From assembly GCA_013350335.1 (NCBI GenBank), contig CM023540.1:27445175-27509174 (forward strand): a stretch of DNA of 64,000 nt, read 5' to 3'. Below, one piece after another: positions 10,955 to 23,788 of this stretch. Made by a program: the position numbers and the translations under genes. The DNA is from Chimonanthus salicifolius. Taxonomy: Eukaryota; Streptophyta; Magnoliopsida; Laurales; Calycanthaceae. The notes beneath the pieces are model-generated. The model was not told the origin of the DNA, did no database searches, and worked only from the letters and a program-made list of their open reading frames with translations. The stretch's first letter is position 1. Every line of letters begins with the position of its first letter.

Positions 10955-13532
10955 ATGGAAGAAACTGACAAAAGTTTGGCAATTGGCATCGATCTTGGTA
11001 CCACATATTCATGCGTTGGTGTATGGCTTACAAACCATGGTAGGGTTGAGATCATAGCAAACGATCAAGGCAAGGCAACCGTACTACACCATCATGTGTC
11101 GCATTCACAGACACTGAGCGTCTCAGAGGAGATGGTGCAAAGAATCAAGCTGCTATGAATCCCGTCAACACTATCTTTGGTAAATTTCTAGTTTGGAATC
11201 TGATTATATCTTGTTCCATATGATTGCAAGCTGTTTATGCTTGTTAATAAACTTCTATTGTTTTTAAATATTTTATAAGGCACATCCATTGATCCTAGTT
11301 TCCAAGAAATGTTCATGATACCGAAGTAATGCTTGAAAAAATAATAATTAGAAACATGCAACCTCCAAATAATGTGATCATTGTAGAATAAAATACTATC
11401 TGATACTTGATATTCATTTGAAGATTCTCTAGTAACCATGAAATGAACACGGCTGCTAACAGTTGTTTTTTACCAAATTCATTGGACCAATTTTTTTTAA
11501 TAAAACTGTCCATGTCATTTAAATGTCTATGACTTCCGATAATTGGTCTTTAATTTTTTTAATGATGTAATTTTTATTATCCATCCAGTCTCTATGGATT
11601 CAATGCTCGAAAATGAAGAATGGGGCCCTATTGTACTTGAGTATTGAACATCCGAAATGGCCAATCATGGGTTAGAAATATATTATGGTAAATGCAGTAA
11701 TGTAATTTGATTTAGTGATTTGAGTTTATATAATAAAGATGATTTGATGAAATACTAAAATCACTTGTTTGTGTTTCTTGTGTCCTAGTTCTTTCAGACG
11801 TAAGCTTAAATACACAATCTCTTTTAATTTCATTACTTTTTGTTTGCATTGCGATTAAAAAACTTATGTCATTAATTTTGTTTCAGATGTGAAGCGATTA
11901 ATAGGGAGGAGATACAGTGATGCCTCAGTTCAAAGTGATATTAAGCTTTGGCCTTTCAAGGTCATAGAAGGCTCAGGCAACAAACCTATGATTGTCATTG
12001 AATACAAGGGTGAGGAAAAGCAATTTGGTGCAGAGGAGATCTCCTCAATGATACTTATAAAGATGCGTGAGATTGCTGAGAACTATCTTGGTACCGAGGT
12101 TAAAAATGCAGTGGTCACTGTCCCTGCTTATTTCAACGATTCACAGCGTCAGTCGACCAAGGACGTGGGCATGATTGCGGGGCTCAATGTCATGCATATC
12201 ATCACTGAGCCAACTGCTGCAGCCATTGCTTATAATCTTGAAACAGATGCCTGCAATGAATTTGAGAAGAATGTTCTCATCTTCGATCTTGGAGGTGGCA
12301 CCTTTGATATCTCCATTCTCATTGCCAAAGAGGGTAGTTTGGAGGTGAAGGCTACTGCAGGAGATACCCACCTCGGTGGAGAGGACTTCGATAGTCGCAT
12401 GGTGGCCCATCTCATCAAAGAATTCAACAAGAAGAACCAAAAAGACATTAGTGGAGACCCAAGGGCAATAAGAAGGTTGAGGGCAGCATGCGAAAGGACA
12501 AAGAGGGTACTCTCAACTATGGTTGAGACCATTATCTATATTGATTGCTTGCATGGGGGAATAGACTTGCATTCTATTTTCACCCGTGAAAAGTTTGATG
12601 AGTTGAACATGGATCTCTTCAGGAAATGTTTAGACCTTGTTGAGAATTGCTTGAATGATGCAAAGGTGGCTAAGGAATCCATCCATGATATTGTGCTTGT
12701 CGGTGGTTCCAGTAGGATCCCAAGGGTTCAAAGGCTGCTGCAGGACTTCTTCAATGGCAAAAAGCTCTGCAAGAGTATCAACCCTGATGAGGCTGTTGCC
12801 TTTGGCGCTGCCATTCAAGCTGCTAAGATGAATGGTTTGGGAAATAAGAGGGTGAATGATTTGGTACTGGTGGATGTCACACCTCTATCACTTGGAGTCG
12901 AGGTCAGAGGAGAACTAATGAGCGTTGTGATTCCTAGGAACACAATCATTCCGACAGTGAGTGAACTGATTTACTCTACCTCTGAAGATGACCAAACTGA
13001 GATTTTAGTCAAAGTCTACCAGGGTGAAAGATCTCGATCCACAGAAAACCACTTATTGGGCAAGTTTATCATTAATGGTATACCTCCTGCCCCAAAACGC
13101 GAGTTACCAGTCAGGGTGTGCTTCCAATTGGATGTTGATGGTATCTTGACAGTTTCTGCAGTAGTGAAAAGGACTGGGCAAAAGAGTGAGATAACTCTTA
13201 ACAATGACGAGCATGTTTTAGGTAAGGAGGAAATAAAGAAGATGGTTGAGGATGCAAAGAAGTACAAACTTGAAGATGAACAATACAAAGAGGCAGTACT
13301 GTCTAGGAATTCTCTAGGGGACTACACGTATGAAATTAAGAAGATCATCTACAATGACAAGATTGATTCAACACTTCATGCCATGGGGAAGAAGAAGATC
13401 GAGGAAGCCCTTGAAGAGATGGAAAAATGGCTTGATAAGAACCCAGATAGAAAGGCTGATGAATTTCATCGCAAGAAGGAAGAGCTAAAGTGCATCTGTG
13501 ATCCTATAATTTCTGATATTCAGAATGAATGA
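10955..13532 (+). pseudogene. HSP70 copy 2 (Hsc70-type), frameshifted in exon 1
   Basis: A cytosolic HSP70 in two coding exons, 10955-11179 and 11887-13532, joined by a phase-1 intron (CTTTG|GTAAAT ... TTTCAG|AT). Exon 2 is open for 547 codons. It holds the phosphate-2 loop FDLGGGTFD, the connect region [11 protein letters not shown], the adenosine motif [12 protein letters not shown], the interdomain linker DVTPLSLG, the substrate-binding beta domain and the helical lid, and ends [11 protein letters not shown]. Exon 1 starts [20 protein letters not shown] but has a 5-bp tandem duplication (AAGGC twice, about 11069-11078), making it 225 nt instead of 220; the frame breaks after NDQGK and stops at 11156-11158. 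As it stands only a 67-residue peptide starts from the native ATG. The family C-terminus EEVD is absent. The exon 2 frame is well kept, so the damage may be recent. The promoter is also replaced (8885-9090). Confidence 0.88.
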
Positions 13533-13681
13533 AGATGCTTCAAAATTTACGAGACAGATCTTTTTGATGTTCGTTGATTTTGCTTATTGGGTTTAGGTTT
13601 TTTTGTCGACAAGATTTTGTTCTCGATTTGTTGGTAATCTAAAGTTTTATTTCTCTATCAGACAATTTTAATTTCAGAAAC

Positions 13682-13822
13682 TTTGTGATTCCTACTCATC
13701 TCTGTTTTTGATGTTTTACACAGGGGTTTAAAATTCGTTTTCGGCTGATAGTTTCTGTGATTCCTACTCATCTCTGTTTTTGATGTTTTACACAGGGGTT
13801 TAAAATTCGTTATCGGCCGATA
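13682..13822 (+). repeat. 72-bp tandem duplication at a MITE edge
   Basis: About 70 bp (TGTGATTCCTACTCATCTCT ... CAGGGGTTTAAAATTCG) occur twice, offset by 72 bp. The repeat includes the MITE target sequence GTTTTACA and the first ~30 bp of the MITE, so the duplication followed the insertion. Confidence 0.8.
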
Positions 13823-13957
13823 TATCGGTCGATATTTTTCTCTCTCCAGCCGATATCGGCCGATGACGATATATGTCGGCCAATATTCACCACTAGAAAA
13901 TCGATACATATCGGCCGATGCCGATACGATATGTATCGGCCGATATTTGCACCCCTG
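13793..13957. mobile_element. hAT-like MITE of the CGGCCGATAT family
   Basis: The 165-bp element starts CAGGGGTTTAAAATTCG and ends TTTGCACCCCTG. Flanks are GTTTTACA (13785-13792) and GTTTTGCA (13958-13965), an 8-bp duplication with one mismatch. The interior is dense in TATCGGCCGATA palindromes. An overlapping minus-strand open frame is just the repeat translated. Confidence 0.8.
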
Positions 13958-13965
13958 GTTTTGCA

Positions 13966-16140
13966 TACAACCAATTTCATAATTAATGTTTTTTATTTCA
14001 CGGTGATCATCAAATGAAATTGAAAGATACTTTATACGTGAATAATTCATACCTTTCATACGAGAGCACTTGTACTCTTTTGAAAAGAAATTTCAATTTC
14101 ATTCTTATTTTTCTCTTCCCTTCTCTTTTGTACTCTCCTAAAAACAAGAGTAAAATTGAAATTTTCTTTTAAGAAGATGTACCATAAGAAAAAAAATTAT
14201 GCAAAAATCACTACCAAAGACTAAAATTTCAAAATTTACAATAAAAAATTCTACCAAACAAGTTCTAAAGCTATCGTAAAAGTCAAATTAGTGGATCATA
14301 AAAACGGTTCCGAACTCAAACGCTAACTTTTCCACAGCGACCGCCTTCTCATTCCCATCAACCGTTGATACGGTTTGAAACATTGAATCAACTGACACAC
14401 TTATTATTCTGATGACAAATTGGGATATGGCCCACTAATCAAGAGAAGTTATTGTGTGGTGGAGATGGAAGAAAACATAGAAAACTTTGTTATAAGGTGA
14501 CGGTGAAATTTTTGTGGTTGAATTTAATTTTAATAATATATTGATTTATGAAAAACTAGTTTTATTAAAATAAATTAGAAAATATTAACATTATTATTAA
14601 ACAGAAGAAACCATTTACTAATTATGATTTATAATGATGATGATAGATTTTTATCTAATTAATATAAGAATCTATTTCAACTGATTATTTGACTCAATCT
14701 GAATAAAGAAAGAAGAAAATAAGTGATTCTCTCTTCTTCCATAGAATAAGGTCTTTTTGCCAAAATCATAAAACATTGAATATGAGATATTTTCCTCTTC
14801 TTCTCCAATCTATGTCCAGTAGAGGGATATAGAAAATTTTTAATAGAGAAAAATAGAGGGATTTTCCTCACTTGGTGAGGCAATGTCTTATTCATTTTTT
14901 TTTTTTAAATAAGATTTTTAATGTAAAAAACATAAACATTGGGTTTTCATGACCTGACATGATGCCAGAGTTCATGATATATGTTGAATGACATAGATTG
15001 CATGTAATTCCACACGCCTGAATCGTGTGGAAGGAACAGAGGAAATGAAGATCGAGAGATGAGGAATTATTTGTTTCAATGGACATTATAATAAGGATAT
15101 GGGACTTGTCATTTTCTCTGGTTGTCATTACCGTGAACAGATATACTGGTATCCCATATTATTGAAAACATCAGTCTTCTTATCAAATCCTGTTGTCAAT
15201 TGGTTTTGTCGTTAAAAGGCTTTTGATTGAACTAAGAACTATTAGATTTTAAGTTTTAAATTCAGCTAATAGTTCAATTTAAAGGATAATTTTTGAAAGC
15301 TACACTAATTTATTGTGAATTAGTTCACAATAGGCAATTTCACTTGAGAGAATTATCATCATCATCCTCCAAAGCCATCATCCAATCTATCTAGAGAGAC
15401 TGCACATGGAAATTTTAATTTTTGGCTATATGTGTGAGGGAGGGGGAAAATAGCTGAGTATTTATTTTCTTTGTCTGTCCCTTCTTCTAATCTATCTTTA
15501 TTTCACTTTCTTTTAGTTGCCTAACTAAACATTTTTCAATAGAATTCCATCTATATTTCGAATTAAATATTATTTATCCCAACCCAAATAAGAACCCATC
15601 AAAACCCATTACGAGGTCTGGTGCAATCGGTTCAGCTACCATTCCATGCAACAGCGTCTGCATTTATAACTCTTGGGCTTTGCAGAAATGATCCCTCCCT
15701 TCCTTTATAAATCGCTTCATTTACCATTCCACCATTTATAATTCTTGGGCCTTGCGGAAATGATCTCTCCTTTCGTCCATATAACTCCATTGATCGCTTC
15801 ATTTACCATTCCTATGATTTCTTGAAAAAAGAAAAATGGAAAACAAGAGGGACAGGAAAATGAAATAGAAAACAGTGGAGAATCCGAAAACAACAAATGA
15901 AGGGGAAAAAAAAATCTGACCTGATAGCTTCTAACAGTGTTCATTATTTCTATGATTTCTTGCATTTCCAATTTTTTATCATCTTATATTTTTTTAAAAG
16001 GAATTTTTAAATTTATCTTTGCCCGGAGGAAAGAAGGAAAGAGCGAAATAAGGACAAATTTTAATTTTTTTTAAAAAGAGCATTACGAGAGAAAATGAAG
16101 ATGTAAAAATCAGTATTCTATAATAAATAACAAAAAGTAA
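13966..16140. other. Intergenic region between copies 2 and 3
   Basis: AT-rich sequence with no supportable gene. Open frames (14677-14895, 14892-15128, 15717-15971, all minus strand) are short and of biased composition. At 15580-15810 lies a repeated fragment (CCATTCCATGCAACAGCGTC, CATTTATAACTCTTGGGC) also found at 5090-5210 and 59205-59345. From about 15830 on, the text parallels 51615-51770. Confidence 0.5.
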
Positions 16141-17285
16141 AAAATAAATCTAAAAAAATGAAAAATTTGGTGTATATTCATTTCCTGAAGAAAGAAGACG
16201 ACGAGGAGAGAAGGATTTGGATGGTTTCGTTTCTTGTCTTCTACGAGAGAGATGAAAAGTGTTGTTGGTAGGGCCCATGTGGGCTATTGATTTTTTATTT
16301 CTTTTATGTTCCTTGCATTGCAAGTAACGTTTGGAAGTGGTTTTGGGACACGAAAAGGCCAAAGTGGTTCTGACACAGGAAAAGTGAAAGTGGTGCTGAC
16401 ACCGGAAAAGTGAAAGTGATTGTGGCGTCCATGTACTCGAGATGATTAATTATTAATTTCAAATGAATTTTTAATTGAATCTGAAAATAAAATTTAAATC
16501 AAAAAAGAACATTCGATGTGAGAAAAAATCAAATATGAAAGAGTTTTCAAAAGGGAAATTGTTTTTAACAGATAAAATCAAATTATTTAAGAAAAAAATT
16601 TGAAAAAGAGAATGTTCGATGGCCGACAATCCAACAATGAAACACGAGATAAAGTAGGTAAAAAGAACAACTTTGCTTCAAGCTGAAAGCTGAAAGTAGG
16701 GTTATGTGGGATCACGTTTCATTAAATTCAATTTAATCTATCTAAAAAATTATTGAATTTAATCATTGAATTGTTAATTTGAATTATTTAATTTGACATG
16801 AATTTTTTATTCAATTTAATTCAAGTGTTTTTTTATAACTTGACGAATTCAGGTCAGATTAAGATGATTTACTTTTAAATTTTTTAACCTGTTCCATTTT
16901 AAATTTCATATAATTTTATTTTTTTAATCCAATCAGACATGAAATATAAAAAATATATTTTAAATTCATTAATTTTTTGAGTCGGAGCATACACATCGGA
17001 TTAAGACCCTACCCAAATTTCACATGTAGCTGAAAGGAAATCATTAAAAAAAGAAAAAGATTCGGAGAGATATATGGCGTCAAATTGGTTTGGAAGGATG
17101 ACAGTGGGATTTGTTCGCTCGAGTGATTCTCGAGAATCACTCGGTCAACTTTAGACCGTCCATTTCTTTTCATTTTCCACAGGTCAACCTTCTAATCGTG
17201 ACCGTCCATTTCGATCCAACGGCGTTCGTTGATGTCTCGTACGATATAAGCCGGCTGATGCGGTAATCATCTCATTTCCCTGCAT
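16141..17285 (+). promoter_or_regulatory. Upstream module and promoter of HSP70 copy 3
   Basis: The full two-part module is present: the distal block (GGGCCCATGTGGGC at about 16270, TACTCGAGATGATTAA at 16433) and the proximal block (CAAATTGGTTTGGAAGGATG at 17080). A TATA-like TATAAG lies at 17245-17250, about 40 bp before the 5' exon; copy 5 has TTTAAG at this point and copy 4 has lost it. A perfect 24-bp palindrome at 17120-17143 contains TTCTCGAGAA, an imperfect heat-shock-element-like half-site pair. I found no textbook array of three GAA/TTC units. Of all copies this promoter looks the most complete. Confidence 0.55.
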
Positions 17286-17373
17286 TTATGTTGCAGAAAA
17301 AGTGGCTCTCCCTTCTTCAGTCGTTTCACTCATTGAAGCTCAAAGTTTCTACTCACAGACAAAGACGAGATCG
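17286..17373 (+). other. 5'-UTR exon of HSP70 copy 3
   Basis: The exon runs from about ATGTTGCAGAAAAAG to the donor GATCG|GTATG and contains CATTGAAGCTCAAAGTTTCT, conserved across the array. No long open frame is present. Confidence 0.6.
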
Positions 17374-19085
17374 GTATGTGTTATTTTTATCATCTTATAT
17401 TTTTTTTAAATGTTTCTGTTTTCATAAATTCACAATACAATGAGGAAGATGAACTATTGATGGTGGTGTCGGTTCTTCAAGAACTTCTGGTGGTGTCGGT
17501 CCAAACCTTAACTTAGAGAGTTCAGATTAGATGCTTAATTTTTGTTTCTTCATCAATATCATAGTTTTGATTTGCAAACATGAAAGATGAGTGGGGATTA
17601 TGGCTTCCCATTTTGACATTTTGAAAATTACTTTTAGAAACTTTCATAGAAGAAGGGGTTACGTGATATATTCTAGTGTATACCAGAGATATCTCTTCAA
17701 TGATTATGAAGAAAAAAAATGAAAGGAAGCCGAAGGTAGAAGACGATGGAAGAAGGGGGAGAAACAGGATAGTAAGGTTTTGTCATTAATACACTTCCTT
17801 TTTTTACTTAGCAGAGCAGTAAACTCTTTTTCAAGGTTTTTTTTGAGATCTGGGCCAGGCGTCCCATTTAAAAAGGATTGCGATCTTCCTACTCCTACGG
17901 ATATTTGGGATATTTTGTGTTACTCGATAGATTTTAGAAATGGATTTTAGTATATTATCGAGTGTGAACTTATTTACTGTTCATGTAATAATAATTTAAA
18001 AAAGCATACTTTACATTTTATCCTCACCTCTATATAAAAGGAAAAATGATGGATTCTTTTAAACTATCCAAAAATAAGAACAAATAAAGAGAGAGATGTA
18101 AAGAGAGTGAGGTTTATTATGTACTTATTTATTCTGTCTAATTCTTTACATTCACTTTATCCATTCTTTTAATTTAAAATAAACTATATTGTTTTTGATA
18201 AAATAAGAACATAGTCAAGAAGTATAATTATCATCTTCATATTTTTTTTTGATGAGTTAAGTATAAATTTTTCTAACTTTTTATTTTGTACATATGGTTT
18301 TATTTTTTACTTTTTGAACTGTATCTCTCTTTATGTAGATATATGTATAAAAATATGAAGATGATAAGTATATTTCCTAATTATAAATTTACATTGCAAT
18401 CTATTCCTAAAATTTTACTAATCACTAAGGTATCCATTTTAATATCTCTCTCTCATGATTGCAAGCTATTACAATTTATAATATTAGGAAACAATATTTA
18501 ATTTGAGACTAAATTCTAATATCTAAATGAAGATCCACCTTCATTTAGATGATTAGTAATGTGAAATATTAATAAGTTAACATAATCACATGATGATTGA
18601 CTACTTGATTCATGGCCTTATGAATGATACATGTTAAGTTATGTGCAATTGTACTAAACTGTAATCACCGACAATGCTCACTGAACCCAAGAACTCTGAG
18701 TTTACTTCAAATCTAAGCCTCACTGTCCAATGACTGTAAAATTTTCCTTTGCCTCTGCAATATGAAATTTATGGGTCTGTCCCTGATTTTAGCATTTTAA
18801 GATAAGATACCATATCTTAAGAGTCACCACTGACCAGAAGTGAGGATCTTTGAAGAATTGAACTATCCAATCTAATGAAATAAAGGACAATGGATAAAGA
18901 AGTTTTAATGTTGATAACGCATTTCATTACTTAGATCAGACGAACATAAACATCAAATAGGTAAAATTTTAGTATGTTGTCATTCAGTTAACTGAAAATG
19001 TTGAAATATTGCTCGAAAAGACTTTATTGTACACATAAATGTATTCTTCAAATCTAAATCTTCGTCCCTCTTATTTTCTATACAG
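17374..19085 (+). other. 5'-UTR intron of HSP70 copy 3
   Basis: 1712 bp from GTATGTG to TTTCTATACAG. The intron is collinear with copies 2 and 5 and contains the block conserved in all copies at 17580-17645. A 71-codon frame at 18286 is AT-rich low-complexity sequence and not a gene. Confidence 0.65.
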
Positions 19086-19108
19086 GTTTACAATTCATCA
19101 CGTACTAG

Positions 19109-21866
19109 ATGGAAGAAACTGGCCAAAGTTTGGCAATTGGTATCGATCTTGGTACCACATATTCATGCGTTGGTGTATGGCTTACAAACCATGGTAGGGT
19201 TGAGATTATAACAAACGATCAAGGAAACCGTACTACACCATCATGTGTTGCATTCACAGACATTGAGCGTCTCATAGGAGATGGTGCAAAAAATCAAGCT
19301 GCCACGAATCCCGTCAACACTATCTTTGGTAAATTTCTAGTTTGGAATCTGATTATATCTTGTTCCATATGATTGCAAGCTGTTTATGTTTGTTAATGTT
19401 ATGTTATTTTGATTTCCATTTGATAACTATACCCCTTCTAATCTTCTATTGTTTTTAAATATTTTATAAGGCACATCCATTGATCCTAGTTTCCAAGAAA
19501 TGTTCATGATATTGAAGTAATGCTTGAAAAATAATATTTAGAAACATGGAGCCTCCAAATAATGTGATCATTGTAGAATAGAATACTATCTGATACTTGA
19601 TATTCATTTGAAGATTCTCTAGTAACCATGAAATGAACACGGCTGCTAACAGTTGTTTTTTACCAAATTCATTGGCCCAATTTTTTTTATAAAACTGTCC
19701 AAGTCATTTAAATGTATATGACTTCCGATAATTGGTCTTTCATTTTTTTATAGTAAATGAAATAATGTAATTTGATTTTGTGATTTGAGTTTATATAATA
19801 AAGATAATTTGATGAAATACTAAAATCACTTGTTTGTGTTTCTTGTGTCCTAGTTCTTTCAAATGTAAGCTTAAATACAAAATCTCTTTTAATTTCATTA
19901 CATTTTGTTTGCAAAGCCCCTGTAGAGATTAAAAAACTCATGTCATTAACTTAACTTTGTTTCAGATGTAAAGCGATTCATAGGGAGGAGATACAGTGAT
20001 GCCTCAGTTCAAAGTGATATTAAGCTTTGGCCTTTCAAGGTCATAGAAGGCTCAGGCAACAAACCTATGATTGTCATTGAATACAAAGGTGAGGAAAAGC
20101 AATTTGCTGCAGAGGAGATCTCCTCGATGATCCTCACAAAGATGCGGGAGATTGCTGAGGACTATCTTGGCACCAAGGTTAAAAATGCAGTGGTCACTGT
20201 CCCTGCTTATTTCAATGATTCACAGCGCCAGTCAACCAAAGATGCGGGCATGATTGCTGGGCTCAATGTCATGCGGATCATCACCGAGCCAACTGCTGCG
20301 GCCATTGCTTATAATCTTGAAACAAATGCTTGCAATGAAGTTGAGAAGAATGTTCTCATCTTTGATGTTGGAGGTGGAACCTTTGACATTTCCATTCTCA
20401 TTGCCAAAGAGGGTAGATTGGAGGTGAAGGCTACTGCAGGAGATACCCACCTCGGTGGAGAGGACTTCGACAGTCGCATGGTGAACCATCTCATCAGGGA
20501 ATTCAACAAAAGGCACAAAAGAGACATCAGTGGAAACCCAAGGGCAATAAGAAGGTTGAGGACAACTTGTGAAAGGGCAAAGAGGGTACTCTCAACCATG
20601 GTTCAGACCAGTATCGATATTGATTGTTTGCATAAGGGAATAGACTTCCATTGTATTTTCACCCGTGCAAAGTTTGATGAGTTGAACATGGATCTTTTTA
20701 GGAAATGTTTGGAGCTTGTTGCGAATTGTTTGAATGATGCGAAGATGGACAAGGAATCCATCCATGATATTGTGCTTGTCGGTGGTTCCACTAGGATCCC
20801 AAAGGTTCATAGTCTGCTGCAGGACTTCTTCAATGGCAAGGAGCTTTGCAAGAGTATCAACCCTGATGAGGCTGTTGCCTTCGGCGCTGCCATCCAGGCT
20901 GCCAAGATGATTGGTTTGGGAAATAGGAGGGTGAAGGACTTGGTACTATTGGATGTTACCCCTCTATCACTTGGAGTCCATGTCAAAGGAGAACTAATGA
21001 GCGTTGTGATTCCAAGGAACACAACCATTCCCATAAGAAAGAAGGGGATTTATTATACTTCTGAAGACTATCAAACCAGCATTTTATTCCAAGTCTACCA
21101 AGGTGAAAGATCTCGATCCACAGATAACAACTTATTGGGCAAATTCAATCTTAATGATATCCCTTCTGCCCCAAAATGTGAGATTCCAGTCACGGTGTGC
21201 TTCCAATTAGATGTTGATGGTATCTTGACGGTTTCTGCAAAAGTGAAAATGGCCGGGCAAAAAAGTAAGATAATTATCAACAATAACAAACATATTTTAA
21301 GTAAGGAGCAAATAAAGAAGATGCTTGATGATGCAAAGAAGTATAGGTTTGAAGATGAACAATTCAAGAAGGCAACACAAGCTAGGAATGCTCTGGAGGT
21401 CTGTGTGTATGACATTAAGAAGATTATCACCATTCACAATAATGGTCCAAACCTTCCTGCCATGGGCAAGAAGAAGATCGAGGAAGCCCTTGAAGAGGTG
21501 GAAGAATGGCTTGATAATAACTCGGTTAGAAAGGCTGATGAATTTCGTCGCAAAATGGAAGAGCTAAAGTCTATCTGTGATCAATTTTCGATATTCACAA
21601 TGAATGAAGATGCTTCCAAATTTTCGATATTCACAATGAATGGAGAAGGAAGAACAAAGGGAAGGAAACAAATAGAAGAGAAGAGAAGAGAGAGTTCAAA
21701 GGGGTTGGTTGGTTGTATTTCTTTTTTAGTTTTGGTGGGAATTTATAGGTTTTTGCATGGAAACAGGAAAAGCTCTAGTCAAAGCTTCCTTCCATGGGCA
21801 AGAAGAAGTCCATCTACAATGACAAGATTGATTCAAAGCTTCCCTCCATGGGCAAGAAGAAGATGA
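19109..21866 (+). CDS. HSP70 copy 3: Hsc70-type chaperone with chimeric C-terminus
   Basis: An ATP-dependent Hsp70 chaperone, expected in the cytosol: no signal or transit peptide, [20 protein letters not shown] at the start. Coding exons are 19109-19328 and 19966-21866; the phase-1 intron makes D74, giving 706 aa against about 650 for the family. Motifs: phosphate-1 loop at residues 10-23, Lys61 at the position of the catalytic lysine, FDVGGGTFD at 206-214 (family usually FDLGGGTFD), [12 protein letters not shown] at 343-354, linker DVTPLSLG at 403-410, then substrate-binding domain and lid to about 620. The end is abnormal: a 4-bp deletion removes the ancestral stop, a 12-residue segment (FSIFTMN.E...) is repeated, a basic stretch and a hydrophobic segment [20 protein letters not shown] (653-672) follow, and the last 34 residues are an out-of-frame HSP70 relic. 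There is no EEVD. This is the only copy with a fully open frame and intact splice sites. Whether the tail is expressed or membrane-inserted is unknown. Confidence 0.88.
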
Positions 21867-22010
21867 AGGAAGCCCTTAGAAGAGATGGTAAAATGGCTTG
21901 GGGATATCAACTCGGATGAAAAGGCTGATGAATTTCGTCGCAACAAGAAAAAGTTACAGAGCATTTGTGATCCTATAATTTCAATAATTCACAATAAATG
22001 AAGATGCTTC
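21785..22010 (+). pseudogene. 3' relic of a further HSP70 gene fused behind copy 3
   Basis: The sequence resembles the end of HSP70 exon 2: GATTCAAAGCTTCC.TCCATG, GGCAAGAAGAAGATGAAGG, AATGGCTTGGGGATATCAA, then TGTGATCCTATAATTTCAAT and a stop. A short piece (CTTCC.TCCATGGGCAAGAAG) appears twice, at 21785 and 21839. The closest match is the split relic at 37920-38099, which shares CTTGGGGATATCA, so both descend from the same lost gene. The frame is broken. The stop of copy 3 falls inside this relic. Confidence 0.75.
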
Positions 22011-23788
22011 GAATTTTATAGAAAAAAAATCCTTTGATATTCGCTGAATTTGCTTATCGGATTAGGCTTTTTGGTGACAAGAGTTTGTTCTTGGTTTGTT
22101 GGTAATTTGAATCTCTCTTTTAAACCTTAAATCCAGAAAATATGTGATTTCTAATCATCTATGCTTTTGATGTTTTATATACGATCTATTTCATACTCTA
22201 GTGGGAAGTTTGAAATAGCCTTTACGTTTGAACTTTTCATCACAAAAGAAGTATCTCAAGAGATGATATATTTTACTTCTCATTTCTGTCATGTAAAATA
22301 CAATGATCATTATGCTACTATCTTATATCAACTAGTAAAACAAAATTAAAAATATATAAATTTAAATTATAATCTTATTTTCATGAATGCAAAAGTGACT
22401 TTCTTTTACAAAAGTGACTCTTTTTAAAAAAAAAAGTAAGGTTTTTTTATCTTCAGTTGTCCTGACGTGAGATATAAGCAATCTAACCACTTCTATTTCT
22501 TTTGAGGCATCTATCCATGACAATGACCTCGTCTTAATAAAGTAATTCTTTCGTATCGTAAGCCATACAAAATTGACTGCAAATTATTTTGAGAATAAAG
22601 GAAAAATCTGACTAATTGAGGATTACTAGTTGAGCTATTTTGTAATCATCAATATTTGAGTTATTTTATAATTCTCTTCTTTTTTCTATCTCAGTGATGT
22701 GGGACTCGTTCATATCCAACAATCTTTCCTTAATCTCTCTTTCAAAAGAGACTTTCCGACGGATAAACGTATCTGATAAGTGGAGTTTTCCCTCTCTATC
22801 TAATTCTCTCTTTTTCTCTCCTTCTCACCGATGTGAAACTCAATACCTAACAGTTGGAGATTAAATTTGGATGAAGAAATGCTATAAATGGTTTGCAGTG
22901 TTTGCTCTCCTACTTCCCCCGAAATGGTAGAATCACCTGAGGCACCGTGCCACCTATTTGATAATTTGCAACTTAGTGAAAAATTCTACGTCTTTAATTA
23001 GTATATTTTTATTCATTCAAAAGAAAGTACATCTAAATTACTGCAATTATCCACTTAATCACATGAAAATTCTTGTCGAAATTATGCGCCTTTAATCTTT
23101 GATTCAACTTTTTCTTCGTATGTACAATTTTTTTTTTTTTCAAAAAATAGATTAAAGATTAATGTCCATAGCCCATATTAGGGAGCAAGACCACTTGAAT
23201 TTTTGAAAGTAATGCTGTGTTGCCATCCTTACTTTTTGAATTCGGACTTTTCACGCGAGAACATTTCACTTTTCATACGAGAATATTTCACTTTTTACAC
23301 GAGAATATTTGTACGGAAAGTTAGAACAAAGCAAATGGAAACTTAAAAAAAAAAAACTGATTGTAAATAGAGAAAATAAAATAGTGAGACCAATAGGTCT
23401 TAGGTTTAGGTCTGAGCAATTTGATCCACATGACTTGTGGAGGTCCGTGTGTATTTAGAGCTTTACCCAACACTTTCATAGAGAGAGAGGTAGGGATCTT
23501 GAAATTCTCTATCACCAGAAGAAAAATAAAAAATAAAATAGTGTGTGTGAAATGTTCACTGAAGCACTGGTCATATGGTATCATGCTGTGCATCTGAGCA
23601 TAAAATCTACTAAATGAGATGATAATGGCATCGCTGGGATAGTGTTTTTTTTTTTTTTTTCTAATATGTTATCCATAAAAAATCACCATGATCTGATTGA
23701 TCAAACCATATTTCCAAAGGCCATAAAATTTAAATCAATTAACCAAAAGCAAAAAATTTCTAAAAGAAATAAGCAAATTCTTTTGGAG
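22011..23788 (+). repeat. HSP70 3' flank of copy 3
   Basis: Conserved downstream sequence, paralogous to 60847-62506 and, in part, to 6698-7580 and 48700-49300. It holds no gene that I can support; the 22161-22349 and 23321-23593 frames are not conserved between copies. Confidence 0.6.

Noticed and set aside
12141..13288. Minus-strand open frames across exon 2 of HSP70 copies (also at 20232-21433, 32901-33703, 47232-48367)
   Set aside because: Shadows of the HSP70 reading frame; they repeat in every copy because the sense sequence is conserved.
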